Part shown: positions 15,955 to 23,186 of the stretch, piece after piece
Layout of the letters: the number at the start of each line of letters is the position of its first letter
How positions within the stretch are numbered: position 1 is the first letter of the stretch
From: Verrucomicrobiota bacterium
GTDB lineage: Bacteria; Verrucomicrobiota; Verrucomicrobiia; Limisphaerales; J093
DNA length: 35,997 nucleotides
Direction of reading: 5' to 3'
Assembly: GCA_016716505.1 (NCBI GenBank)
Contig: JADJWF010000008.1
Span: 1-35,997 of the forward strand
Position numbers and translations under genes: made by a program
The notes under the pieces: generated by a model
Told to the model about the DNA's origin: nothing
Seen by the model: the letters and a program-made list of their open reading frames with translations, nothing else
The model's database searches: none

Positions 15955-16649
15955 AAACACTGATTCGCTGGTTCGCCGCGGCCGGGGGGCTTTCGCTGGC
16001 GGTATGTGCCGCCGACTGGCCGGAGCCGCCGGTGGTCACCCCGGGCACCGGAACCGCGCCGCCCTCGGACGCGGTGGTGTTGTTCGATGGCCGCGATCTC
16101 TCGCGGTGGCGCGGGCAGCAGGGGGAAGCGCGATGGAAGGTGGCCGACGGCTTCGCCGAAGTGAACGGAACGGGCAACCTCTTCACAAAGCAGGAATTCG
16201 GCGACTGCCAGCTCCACATCGAATGGGCCACGCCACCGTTGGTCGCTGGCAACGATCAAGGCCGCGGCAACAGCGGCGTGTACTTCCACGGCCGCTACGA
16301 AATCCAGATCCTCGATTCGTACCAGAACAAGACCTACCCGGATGGCCAGGCTGGCGCCTTTTATGGGAACCGCCCGCCGCTGGTGAACGCGAGCCGGCCG
16401 CCGGGCGAGTGGCAGACCTACGACATCATCTTTCGGGCGCCGAAGCCGGGCGAAGACGGAAAGGGAGTCGTGCCGGGATCCCTCACCGTGTTTCATAACG
16501 GCGTCCTGATCCAGGACCACGTGCCCGTCAAGGCACCCACGACGGCCGCCGCCTTCAATGACGTGTCGCCCACCGGCAAGGGGCCCCTGATGTTGCAGGA
16601 CCACGGCAACCCGGTGAGGTACCGCAATATCTGGCTGCGACCGTTGTAA
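15951..16649 (+). CDS. Secreted 3-keto-disaccharide hydrolase family protein (DUF1080)
   Basis: This is a 232-residue protein with a Sec signal peptide at 1-21 (MKTLIRWFAAAGG, hydrophobic core, CAADW). It has the concanavalin-like fold of DUF1080, now linked to hydrolysis of 3-keto-glycosides. Recognisable blocks are VVLFDGRDLSRWRG, a DCQLHIEWATP strand, RGNSGVYFHGRYEIQILDS, and the final PLMLQDHGNPVRYRNIWLRPL. It is translated through a four-base overlap with leuD. Four exported Gfo/Idh/MocA oxidoreductases lie within 6 kb, and enzymes of that class could supply 3-keto substrates; this pathway link is inference. Confidence 0.88.
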   Translation: MKTLIRWFAAAGGLSLAVCAADWPEPPVVTPGTGTAPPSDAVVLFDGRDLSRWRGQQGEARWKVADGFAEVNGTGNLFTKQEFGDCQLHIEWATPPLVAGNDQGRGNSGVYFHGRYEIQILDSYQNKTYPDGQAGAFYGNRPPLVNASRPPGEWQTYDIIFRAPKPGEDGKGVVPGSLTVFHNGVLIQDHVPVKAPTTAAAFNDVSPTGKGPLMLQDHGNPVRYRNIWLRPL

Positions 16650-16727
16650 CCCACCTCCGGCGGGCCGCGTCCAGGGGCCACGAAAACCGGCTTGGCAAAC
16701 CGGCGGCCGCCCGTAGCGTCCACGCTC

Positions 16728-17579
16728 GTGATTTGCGAACTGCGTCCGGGATTGTCCGGTCTCCAGCACCGGCAACGAGGGTTCACGCTGATCGAGCTGT
16801 TGGTGGTGATCGCCATCATCGCGATCCTGGCCGGAATGCTCCTGCCCGCGTTGGCGCGGGCCAAGGCGCGGGCCCAGGACATTCGTTGCCGCAACAACCT
16901 GCGCCAACTGGGCATCGGGCTGCACCTGTACACCGACACTTACCGCTATCTGCCGCCGCATCAGGAACGGCTGCCCGACGGCTCACGGGTTCGCTGGTTT
17001 AACCTCTTCGCCCGCGAGGTGACGGATGGCTACGACGTGATTCGCGACCCATCGGTACCGAACTGGCTGCCGGGACGGAACGCCCCCTACGGCTACAACT
17101 ACAAGTTCCTCGGCAGCGCGCGGAAGCTGAACTCCGGCGAGTACGAACGCTTTCCCGTGTCCTTTGCCGCCCTGCCCGCCTTGTCCGCCACGCTCGCCTT
17201 CGGGTGCGCCAACGGGACGGGCACCAACGCGCCCCACGAGCCGCTGGGACCTCAAGCCATCTCCAGCGCGTTGCCACCGGAGGAGAGCGTCCAGCGGATC
17301 GGCAACCACGGCTACGTTATTGATCCGCCCTTTATTCCCACCTACAGCCACGACCAACCGGAACGCTGGGCGTTTTACGAACACGCCTCTTTTCTCAGCA
17401 GTCGGCATAGCGGGCGCGCCAACCTCGCTTTCCTCGACGGCCATGTCGAATCCATCGCCCCCGCCGTCGCCAGCGTGAACAACCGCCTTTGGAACGGCTT
17501 CAATGATCCGTTGGCAGTGCCGTTCCTGCCGGACTATCCGCAGAACTGGCCCGCCGGCTGGCGCCGCGATCCACCGTGA
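16728..17579 (+). CDS. Prepilin-like protein with N-terminal cleavage/methylation motif
   Basis: The N-terminus holds a class III prepilin signal, RG|FTLIELLVVIAIIAILAG, where prepilin peptidase would cut after Gly and methylate Phe. The hydrophobic helix is followed by MLLPALARAKARAQ and a long soluble domain. Blocks shared by the large Verrucomicrobia/Planctomycete prepilin-like family are CRNNLRQLGIGLHLY and, near the end, HSGRANLAFLDGHVES. The start is uncertain: GTG 16728 gives 283 residues, and a TTG at 16692 would add 12. The protein is probably a pseudopilin-like secreted or surface protein, a possible client of a GspE/GspD-type machine such as the one at 23187-29441. Confidence 0.85.
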   Translation: MICELRPGLSGLQHRQRGFTLIELLVVIAIIAILAGMLLPALARAKARAQDIRCRNNLRQLGIGLHLYTDTYRYLPPHQERLPDGSRVRWFNLFAREVTDGYDVIRDPSVPNWLPGRNAPYGYNYKFLGSARKLNSGEYERFPVSFAALPALSATLAFGCANGTGTNAPHEPLGPQAISSALPPEESVQRIGNHGYVIDPPFIPTYSHDQPERWAFYEHASFLSSRHSGRANLAFLDGHVESIAPAVASVNNRLWNGFNDPLAVPFLPDYPQNWPAGWRRDPP

Positions 17580-18019
17580 TCCCCCGCTGGGCAAACCGCG
17601 GCGCATTTCCCCGCCGGCGACGATCGGCCGGACGATCTGGCTCTCTGCCTGAACGATGACGGCTGGGGACTGGCGAGGGCTGCGTCCTGCCCCCACCCCC
17701 GCACTGCCGATTGGGGGACCGCCGACGGTGGTGACACGCCATTGCCCGCCAGGAACACGAGGCGAAGCGCCTCAGCCGGGCGGTCGAGTCGTCGGGCTGC
17801 CGCCGCCGGCGGCCATCTGCGCCCGTCCCAAGCGGGTTGGCGAAAGAGTCACCTGCGCCCGGACAGGCAGGCGGAATCCCAAGGATTTCAGGCTCACGTT
17901 CTGAAAGCGCACGTTTCTGAGCAACCAGTCGGGTCGGACTCATTTGAATCCCAATCGGCAGATCGCGGCGCGCCATTTTCCACTCGAAAAACGCGCGGCT
18001 ACCGCACACGCTGCCCCGC
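17580..18019. other. 440-base intergenic region, no gene recognised
   Basis: The stretch separates the prepilin-like gene from oxidoreductase 3 in the same direction. It contains only short frames without family features and a small GC palindrome at 17802-17813. The sequence becomes more AT-rich after about 17900, which may hold the promoter of the next gene, but I see no convincing -35/-10 pair. A short minus-strand frame around 17780-17935 has mildly protein-like composition and is noted as a finding. Confidence 0.45.
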
Positions 18020-19432
18020 ATGAAAACATCTGCTCTCCGTCGAACCGTTTCCCGCCGCCATTTCCTCGCCGCCACCGCGACCGCGCTGGCCGCTCCCACC
18101 ATCGTGCCGTCGAGCGTCTTTGGAGCGGACGGATCAGTGGCGCCGTCCGAGCGCATCACGCTGGCGTCGGTGGGTTGGGGGATGCAAGGGCCGGGCAACA
18201 CTGGCGCCTTCATGAACCACAAGGACTGCCAGGTGGTGGCCGTCTGCGATGTTCACAAGGGCCGCCTCGAATCGGCCGTCAACGCCGTCAACGCCAAGTA
18301 CGGCAACAAGGATTGCCAAGCCTATCACGACTACCGGGAAATGATGGCCCGCAAGGACATTGACGCCGTCATGCTCGCGCTCCCGGACACGTGGCACGCG
18401 CTGACCGCGATCGAGGCCGCCAAGAACGGCAAGGACATCTACGGCGAGAAGCCGCTGGCCCGGACCATCGCGGAGCAGCAGGCGATTGTGAAGGCGGTGC
18501 AGCAGCATCGCCGCGTGTGGCAGACCGGCTCGTGGCAGCGGTCGGTCGAGAATTTCCACAAGGCCGTCGAGATCGTGCAGAACGGCTTGATCGGCAAGGT
18601 CACGCGCGTGGAAGTGGGCCTGCCCAGCGGGCACCACGACTTCGCGGGCACTGCGCCCGAGTTGCTCAAGAAGCTCGAAGCGGTCGCCGGCGCGCCGCGA
18701 AATCTGGCGCAGTTGACCCCCTCCACGCCGGGCTGGGAACTGGCTGTGTCTGAGCCGCCGGCCGGTTTCGATTACGACCGGTGGCTGGGGCCTTCCGCGA
18801 TGGAGCCGTACGTGAAGCAGCGCGTTCACATGAACTGGCGCTGGAATTACAACGTCGGCGGCGGTCAACTGCTCGACTGGATCGGCCACCATTGCGACAT
18901 CGCGCACTGGGGCCTGGGCTTTGACCACACCGGGCCGATCGAGGTGGAGGGCCAGGGGGAGTTTCCGCCCAAGGACGCGGTCTGGAACACCTGCATGCGG
19001 TACCGGATCACCTGCAAATACGCCGAGGGCGTGGAGATGACGATCGCCGGCGGCCACCGGGACATCCGCAGCGGCACCAAGTGGATCGGCACCGAGGGCT
19101 GGGTGTGGGTGGACCGCGGCGGGTTTGATTGCTCGAACGAGGACCTCAAAGACCGCTCCCGCCTGCCGGAAGAGTTGCGCAAGGTGAAGGCCTATCACTC
19201 GCGCGATCACCAGCGCAACTTCCTCGACTGCGTGAAATCGCGGAAGCCTACCATCACGCCGGTCGAGACCGCCCACCGTTCCGCCATCCCGGGTCACTTG
19301 GGACTGATCGCGATGATCGTGGGGCGCAAGATCAAGTGGGATCCCAAGGCGGAAGTCATCGTCGGTGACGCCGAGGCCAGCAAGCTGCTGGGCCGCGAGT
19401 ACCGGGCACCGTGGAAGCTATCGGCCGCGTAA
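18020..19432 (+). CDS. Tat-exported Gfo/Idh/MocA-family oxidoreductase (3)
   Basis: This is a 470-residue exported oxidoreductase. The Tat signal is VSRRHFLAATATALAA (10-25). The Rossmann loop is VGWGMQG (51-57), the catalytic Lys lies in GEKPLARTI (142-150), and the catalytic-domain motif is GGQLLDWIGHHCDIAHWGLG. The C-terminal SRDHQRNFLDCVKSRKPTITPVETAHRS is the family's usual ending. ATG 18020 gives the signal the correct length. A small membrane-anchored protein follows 15 bases after the stop, possibly cotranscribed. It is paralogous to the members at 10207, 11886 and 19928 but clearly diverged, so these are not recent duplicates. Confidence 0.9.
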   Translation: MKTSALRRTVSRRHFLAATATALAAPTIVPSSVFGADGSVAPSERITLASVGWGMQGPGNTGAFMNHKDCQVVAVCDVHKGRLESAVNAVNAKYGNKDCQAYHDYREMMARKDIDAVMLALPDTWHALTAIEAAKNGKDIYGEKPLARTIAEQQAIVKAVQQHRRVWQTGSWQRSVENFHKAVEIVQNGLIGKVTRVEVGLPSGHHDFAGTAPELLKKLEAVAGAPRNLAQLTPSTPGWELAVSEPPAGFDYDRWLGPSAMEPYVKQRVHMNWRWNYNVGGGQLLDWIGHHCDIAHWGLGFDHTGPIEVEGQGEFPPKDAVWNTCMRYRITCKYAEGVEMTIAGGHRDIRSGTKWIGTEGWVWVDRGGFDCSNEDLKDRSRLPEELRKVKAYHSRDHQRNFLDCVKSRKPTITPVETAHRSAIPGHLGLIAMIVGRKIKWDPKAEVIVGDAEASKLLGREYRAPWKLSAA

Positions 19433-19447
19433 GCCGGCAGGACTTCG

Positions 19448-19861
19448 GTGTCGGACGATCATCGGAGTTCCGGGAGGCGGCCCTGCCTCAAAGCCTTCGG
19501 CGTAGCTGGACTGCTCGGCGCGTTGGGACTGCTGGTGCTTAGCCACCTTTACGGCGTGTCGCTGCGGGCGGCCGGACTCATCAAGGGGAAGGGCGCATTG
19601 CGCATGGCTTACCAGCACATGCTGGAGCGTGGCTACCCGACCAACTTCGGCAACCCCTACACGATTTGGATCAACACCAATGTGATCGAGCTGAACGGAA
19701 CGAACTACCGACTCGCCCTCTCGGTTGAGGTTCCCCAGTTCTATGGCCGGGGCGTCCTTAGCATGACGACCAACGAAGTCTTCGTCTGGCAGGACGAGCG
19801 TCGCGGCCCGAAATTGATTCCGCCCGGTTATCGGCCACCGCTGTTCCCGCCGGTTTTCTGA
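19448..19861 (+). CDS. Small membrane-anchored protein of unknown function
   Basis: This is a 137-residue protein I do not recognise. GTG 19448 is 15 bases after oxidoreductase 3. Residues about 15-40 (KAFGVAGLLGALGLLVLSHL and on) form one transmembrane anchor with a basic N-terminus, so the remaining 95 residues should face the periplasm. That part is beta-strand-like (YTIWINTNVIELNGTNYRLA) and ends Pro-rich (PPGYRPPLFPPVF). A related style of sequence, with NxxNY and MTTNEVFVW, is common in small Verrucomicrobia proteins. Coding is supported by the anchor and the tight spacing. No role is assigned. Confidence 0.65.
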   Translation: MSDDHRSSGRRPCLKAFGVAGLLGALGLLVLSHLYGVSLRAAGLIKGKGALRMAYQHMLERGYPTNFGNPYTIWINTNVIELNGTNYRLALSVEVPQFYGRGVLSMTTNEVFVWQDERRGPKLIPPGYRPPLFPPVF

Positions 19862-19927
19862 GAGCCGGTCCCGGTCCAGCTCGTCGGCCTTGGGCGTGGA
19901 ACTGCCGATGTGTCCGCGCCCAGCCTG

Positions 19928-21202
19928 TCACACCTTCGGCTCCCAGCCGCGCCGGTATTCGCGGGACCAGAGGCGGGCGGCCGGGCGGTCGCCTAAAATG
20001 CGGCCGGTCTGCGGATCGCAGTTCAGCGTTCGTCCCACCCGCCACGCAATGTTGCCCAGATGACACAACGCCGTGCTCTGGTGGCCTTCCTCAATGTCGG
20101 CGTTCGGACGCTGCCCGCTGCGGATACAGTCCAGGAAGTTGCGCAGGTGTGGTCCGTCATCGCCCGAACCCGCCACCTTCGGACCGGGTTTGTCCTCGGC
20201 GTCGAAGATCGTGTAAGCGGCTCCGTCGGTGACCAGCGTGCCGCGGTCGCCGTAAAACGCCGCGCCGAATTGCGAACCCTCGTAGCCGTGCCGCTGGCAG
20301 CTTCGGCCCTCCCAGGAAATCGCCCGGTCGCCGAAGTCGAACGTCGCGACGTGGGTGTCCGGTGATTCCTGGTCATCGTCGAAGTGGTACCGGCCGCCAC
20401 CCGAGGTGACGCGGCGCGGGAAAGTCACGCCCAGTCCCCAACGGCAGAGGTCGAGGGCGTGGATGCCGTTGTTGCCGAGCTCGCCCGTACCCCAATGCCA
20501 GAACCAATGCCAGTGGTAGTGAACGATGTTGTCGCGGAAGGGGCGTTCCGGCGCCGGGCCCTGCCATAATTCCCACTCCAGCCACGCTGGAACTGGAACG
20601 GACCGGCCGCGGCCGATGGAGCCGCGGGCGTTCGTGTACCAGCCGCGCGCGAAGCGCACCGTGCCGATGGCGCCGCCGCGGACCTGTTCGATGGCTTCCC
20701 TGATCCGCGGCTGGGAACGCCGTTGGGTGCCGACCTGGACCACGCGGTGGAACTTGCGGGCGGCGGCGACGGCCAGCTCGCCTTCGCGGGCGTTGTGGCT
20801 GACCGGCTTTTCCACATAGACGTGTTTGCCGGCGGCACACGCGAGGATCGTGGCCGGCGCGTGCCAGTGATCCGGCGCGGCAATGACCAGCGCGTCCACG
20901 GAGGGCGCATCCAAAATCCGGCGGAAATCCCTGACGGTCTCCGGAGCCGGTCGTCCCGCGGTGCTGCCGGCCTGTTGCCCCTTGGCCAGCGCGCGCTCGT
21001 CCACATCGCAGATCATCGCGACCTCGGCGTCGCTGAACCGCGCGAAGCCGCGGGCCAGGTCGCTGCCGCGGCCGTTGACGCCCATGATGCCGAGGCGGAT
21101 GCGGTCGTTGGCGCCGAGGACGCCCAGGGAAAAGGTGCCGGCGGCAAGACCGGCGAGGGTTGACTGGCGAAGGAATCCGCGGCGTGTCAAAGGGTGTTGC
21201 AT
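19928..21202 (-). CDS. Tat-exported Gfo/Idh/MocA-family oxidoreductase (4)
   Basis: This is a 424-residue exported oxidoreductase. The Tat signal is LTRRGFLRQSTLAGLA (5-20). The nucleotide loop is MGVNGRG (40-46), and the catalytic Lys lies in VEKPVSHN (130-137). The motif GELGNNGIHALDLCRWGLG carries the His/Asp pair. Aromatic-rich VHYHWHWFWHWGTG just before it is characteristic of this Verrucomicrobia/Planctomycete subgroup and probably lines the active site. The frame stays open upstream to 21757, but that part lies antisense to the lyase gene and is not coding; ATG 21202 puts the twin-arginine motif in place. It converges on the small protein ending at 19861. Confidence 0.9.
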   Translation of the reverse strand: MQHPLTRRGFLRQSTLAGLAAGTFSLGVLGANDRIRLGIMGVNGRGSDLARGFARFSDAEVAMICDVDERALAKGQQAGSTAGRPAPETVRDFRRILDAPSVDALVIAAPDHWHAPATILACAAGKHVYVEKPVSHNAREGELAVAAARKFHRVVQVGTQRRSQPRIREAIEQVRGGAIGTVRFARGWYTNARGSIGRGRSVPVPAWLEWELWQGPAPERPFRDNIVHYHWHWFWHWGTGELGNNGIHALDLCRWGLGVTFPRRVTSGGGRYHFDDDQESPDTHVATFDFGDRAISWEGRSCQRHGYEGSQFGAAFYGDRGTLVTDGAAYTIFDAEDKPGPKVAGSGDDGPHLRNFLDCIRSGQRPNADIEEGHQSTALCHLGNIAWRVGRTLNCDPQTGRILGDRPAARLWSREYRRGWEPKV

Positions 21203-21371
21203 GGCGCAAGGGTAAGCGAAAGTGCGGACATTGCCAGCCAGCAACCGGCGCGGCGAAACCCTCGATGACGCGCCGGGCATGAACACGCGCCGCGCTTTCC
21301 AGCCCGCAGCCGTCTGCGGGGGCGCGACCCGATCCCGCTCCCTCCGCTCAGTGGCGAGCGCGATGGGCAGC

Positions 21372-22841
21372 TCAGAGGCTGTTACCGAAATCGGCGCGGA
21401 ACTTGGCGACCAGCTTCTCGGGCCACGGAGTGGTCGGCTCGAGTTTGCCGCCGAAGAACCGCAGAACGGGCGGTTCTTCGTAGAAGCGCAGGCCACCGAC
21501 CAGGTGCCGGTTCTGGAACAGCCAATGCAGGCGGTCGGTGGCGTACTTGACCTGCGACAGCGTGAACACGCGCCGGGGCATCGCGAGGCGCAGGAGTTCG
21601 ATGTCCGCAAGCACGTCTTTGCCCTGGGCATCGCGCACGCTGGAGATCGTGCCGCGCTCCATGCCGCGCACGCCGGAGACGAGGAAGTAAGCCGCCGCCA
21701 GAGCACCGGCCGGGTACTCGGTCTGCGGCACGTGCGACAGGAACTGCCCCGCGTCAATGTGAACGCCCAGTCCGCCAGCGGGCGTGACCACTGGAATGCC
21801 CAGCCGGTCCAGTTCGTTCACCATGTAACGGATGAAGGAGGGCGACTGGGAGATGATGGATTCGTCCAACGTCTCGATCAGCCCGACGGCCATGGCCTCG
21901 ACCTCACGAATGGACATGCCGCCGTACGTGTAGAAGCCCTCGTAGAGCGGGATCCAGTCCTTCAGCTTCTTGTAGATCTCCTCGTTGTTGGTGGCGATGC
22001 CACCACCCCGGGTGGAGCTGACCTTCCTGCTGGAGAAGTACGTGACGTCGGCCAGCCCAATCATCTCATGGAGGATTTCCTTGATGGACCTGTCCCGGAA
22101 CTCCGGTTCGCGCTGCTTGATGAACCAGGCATTCTCGCCGATCAAGCTCGCGTCGAGCACGACCATGATCCCGTGCTCGCGCGCGACCTGGCGCACTTCG
22201 CGCATGTTGGCGATCGAGAACGGCTGGCCACCGATCAGGTTGGTGGAAGCCTCCATGCGCACGTAGGCGACCTTGTCGGCCCCGTACTTCTTGATGATGT
22301 CTTTGAGCTTGCCGATGTCCAGGTTGCCCTTGAAGGGGTGGGTGCTTTTCACCTTGAGCGCCTCGTCCGTGTAAATCTCGAAGATCGTGCCGCCGTTGAT
22401 CTCGATGTGCGCCTTGGTGGTGGTGAAGTGGTAGTTCATGGGGATCACGTCCCCCGCCTTGACGAACGTCTTTGAAATGATGTTCTCCGCCGCCCGGCCT
22501 TGGTGAACCGGCAGGAAGTACCGGCAGTTGAACGCCTCGCGGATCGCCTCTTCCAATCGCATGTAGCTCTGGGACCCGGCGTAGGCGTCATCGGCGCGGA
22601 GCATGGAGGCCACCTGGTTGTCGCTCATGGCGTTGGTGCCACTGTCCGTGAGCATGTCGAGGAACACGGTCTTGGTGGTCAGCAGGAAGGTGTTGAAACC
22701 GGCCTCGACAATGGCTTTGTGCCGTTCCTCGATGGGAATGAGGTTCAGCTTCTGAACGATGCGGACCTTGTGCAACTCAAGGGGAATGTCTTCGCCGCTG
22801 AAGAATTTGACCGTGGGACTGCCGTTGGAGGAGGTGCTCAT
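21372..22841 (-). CDS. PLP-dependent beta-eliminating lyase, tryptophanase / tyrosine phenol-lyase family
   Basis: Family enzymes split Trp to indole or Tyr to phenol, with pyruvate and ammonia. The 489-residue protein is unmistakably in the family: LLTDSGTNAMSD-like and DDAYAGS (Tyr87) blocks, HQGRAAENI, NLIGGQP (Asn201), PLP-contact Asp230, Schiff-base Lys273 in SSRK, and YEGFYTYGGM. Automated annotation would say tryptophanase. By my recalled alignment to Citrobacter freundii TPL, the side-chain-specificity positions are TPL-like: Thr140 in FTTT, Arg396 in GMERG, and Phe462-Phe463 in LRFF. However, the PLP-contacting Arg of DxxR is Leu233, the first Lys of the KK pair is Arg272, and the His of GGHAVF is Leu358. 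The substrate is therefore uncertain. The start is ATG 22841. The gene is monocistronic. Confidence 0.9.
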   Translation of the reverse strand: MSTSSNGSPTVKFFSGEDIPLELHKVRIVQKLNLIPIEERHKAIVEAGFNTFLLTTKTVFLDMLTDSGTNAMSDNQVASMLRADDAYAGSQSYMRLEEAIREAFNCRYFLPVHQGRAAENIISKTFVKAGDVIPMNYHFTTTKAHIEINGGTIFEIYTDEALKVKSTHPFKGNLDIGKLKDIIKKYGADKVAYVRMEASTNLIGGQPFSIANMREVRQVAREHGIMVVLDASLIGENAWFIKQREPEFRDRSIKEILHEMIGLADVTYFSSRKVSSTRGGGIATNNEEIYKKLKDWIPLYEGFYTYGGMSIREVEAMAVGLIETLDESIISQSPSFIRYMVNELDRLGIPVVTPAGGLGVHIDAGQFLSHVPQTEYPAGALAAAYFLVSGVRGMERGTISSVRDAQGKDVLADIELLRLAMPRRVFTLSQVKYATDRLHWLFQNRHLVGGLRFYEEPPVLRFFGGKLEPTTPWPEKLVAKFRADFGNSL

Positions 22842-23186
22842 GGATGCAAGCAGATGCGGGTTGAGGGTTCGGTTCGGGCCGGGGAAGCAGGGCGTTGCGC
22901 CACCGCGCGCGTCCGGCGGTGTCCTGCGCAAGCCCGACCGCCGTGACGCAAGCCCATGTGGGCAGCCTAATGAGAACCGCGCAAGGTTCAAGACTGATGA
23001 ATGAAGAGTTCCCGGCGGCCGCGGGTTCAAGACCGGCCCGCAAGACGCGGGGGCCGCCTTCCTCGCGGCCGGTCACCGGGCTGACCCAGGCCCCGTGCGC
23101 GCTGAAAACGGCTTCAAATATTCCCGGGCAACCCGCAACTTTCCCCGGCGGACAATGTTCAATCCCCGTTGTCAGAACCTTTTGGC
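22842..23186. other. Divergent intergenic region between lyase and secretion operon
   Basis: These 345 bases separate two divergent transcription units and should hold both promoters. No gene or RNA is recognised. On the minus strand a TTGAAC near 22990 with TAGGCT 16 bases on is a weak promoter candidate for the lyase gene. I see no better pair for the plus-strand operon. Confidence 0.4.

Noticed and set aside
16728..17579. The prepilin-like protein as the major pilin of the 23-29 kb operon
   Set aside because: It is of the long, widely duplicated prepilin-like family with a C-terminal DGHxES-type motif, not a GspG/PilA-type pilin, and it lies 6 kb away. A client role is possible but unproven.
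21203..21757. Upstream extension of oxidoreductase 4
   Set aside because: The extra sequence overlaps the lyase gene on the same strand in a different frame, and the Tat signal starts at 21202.
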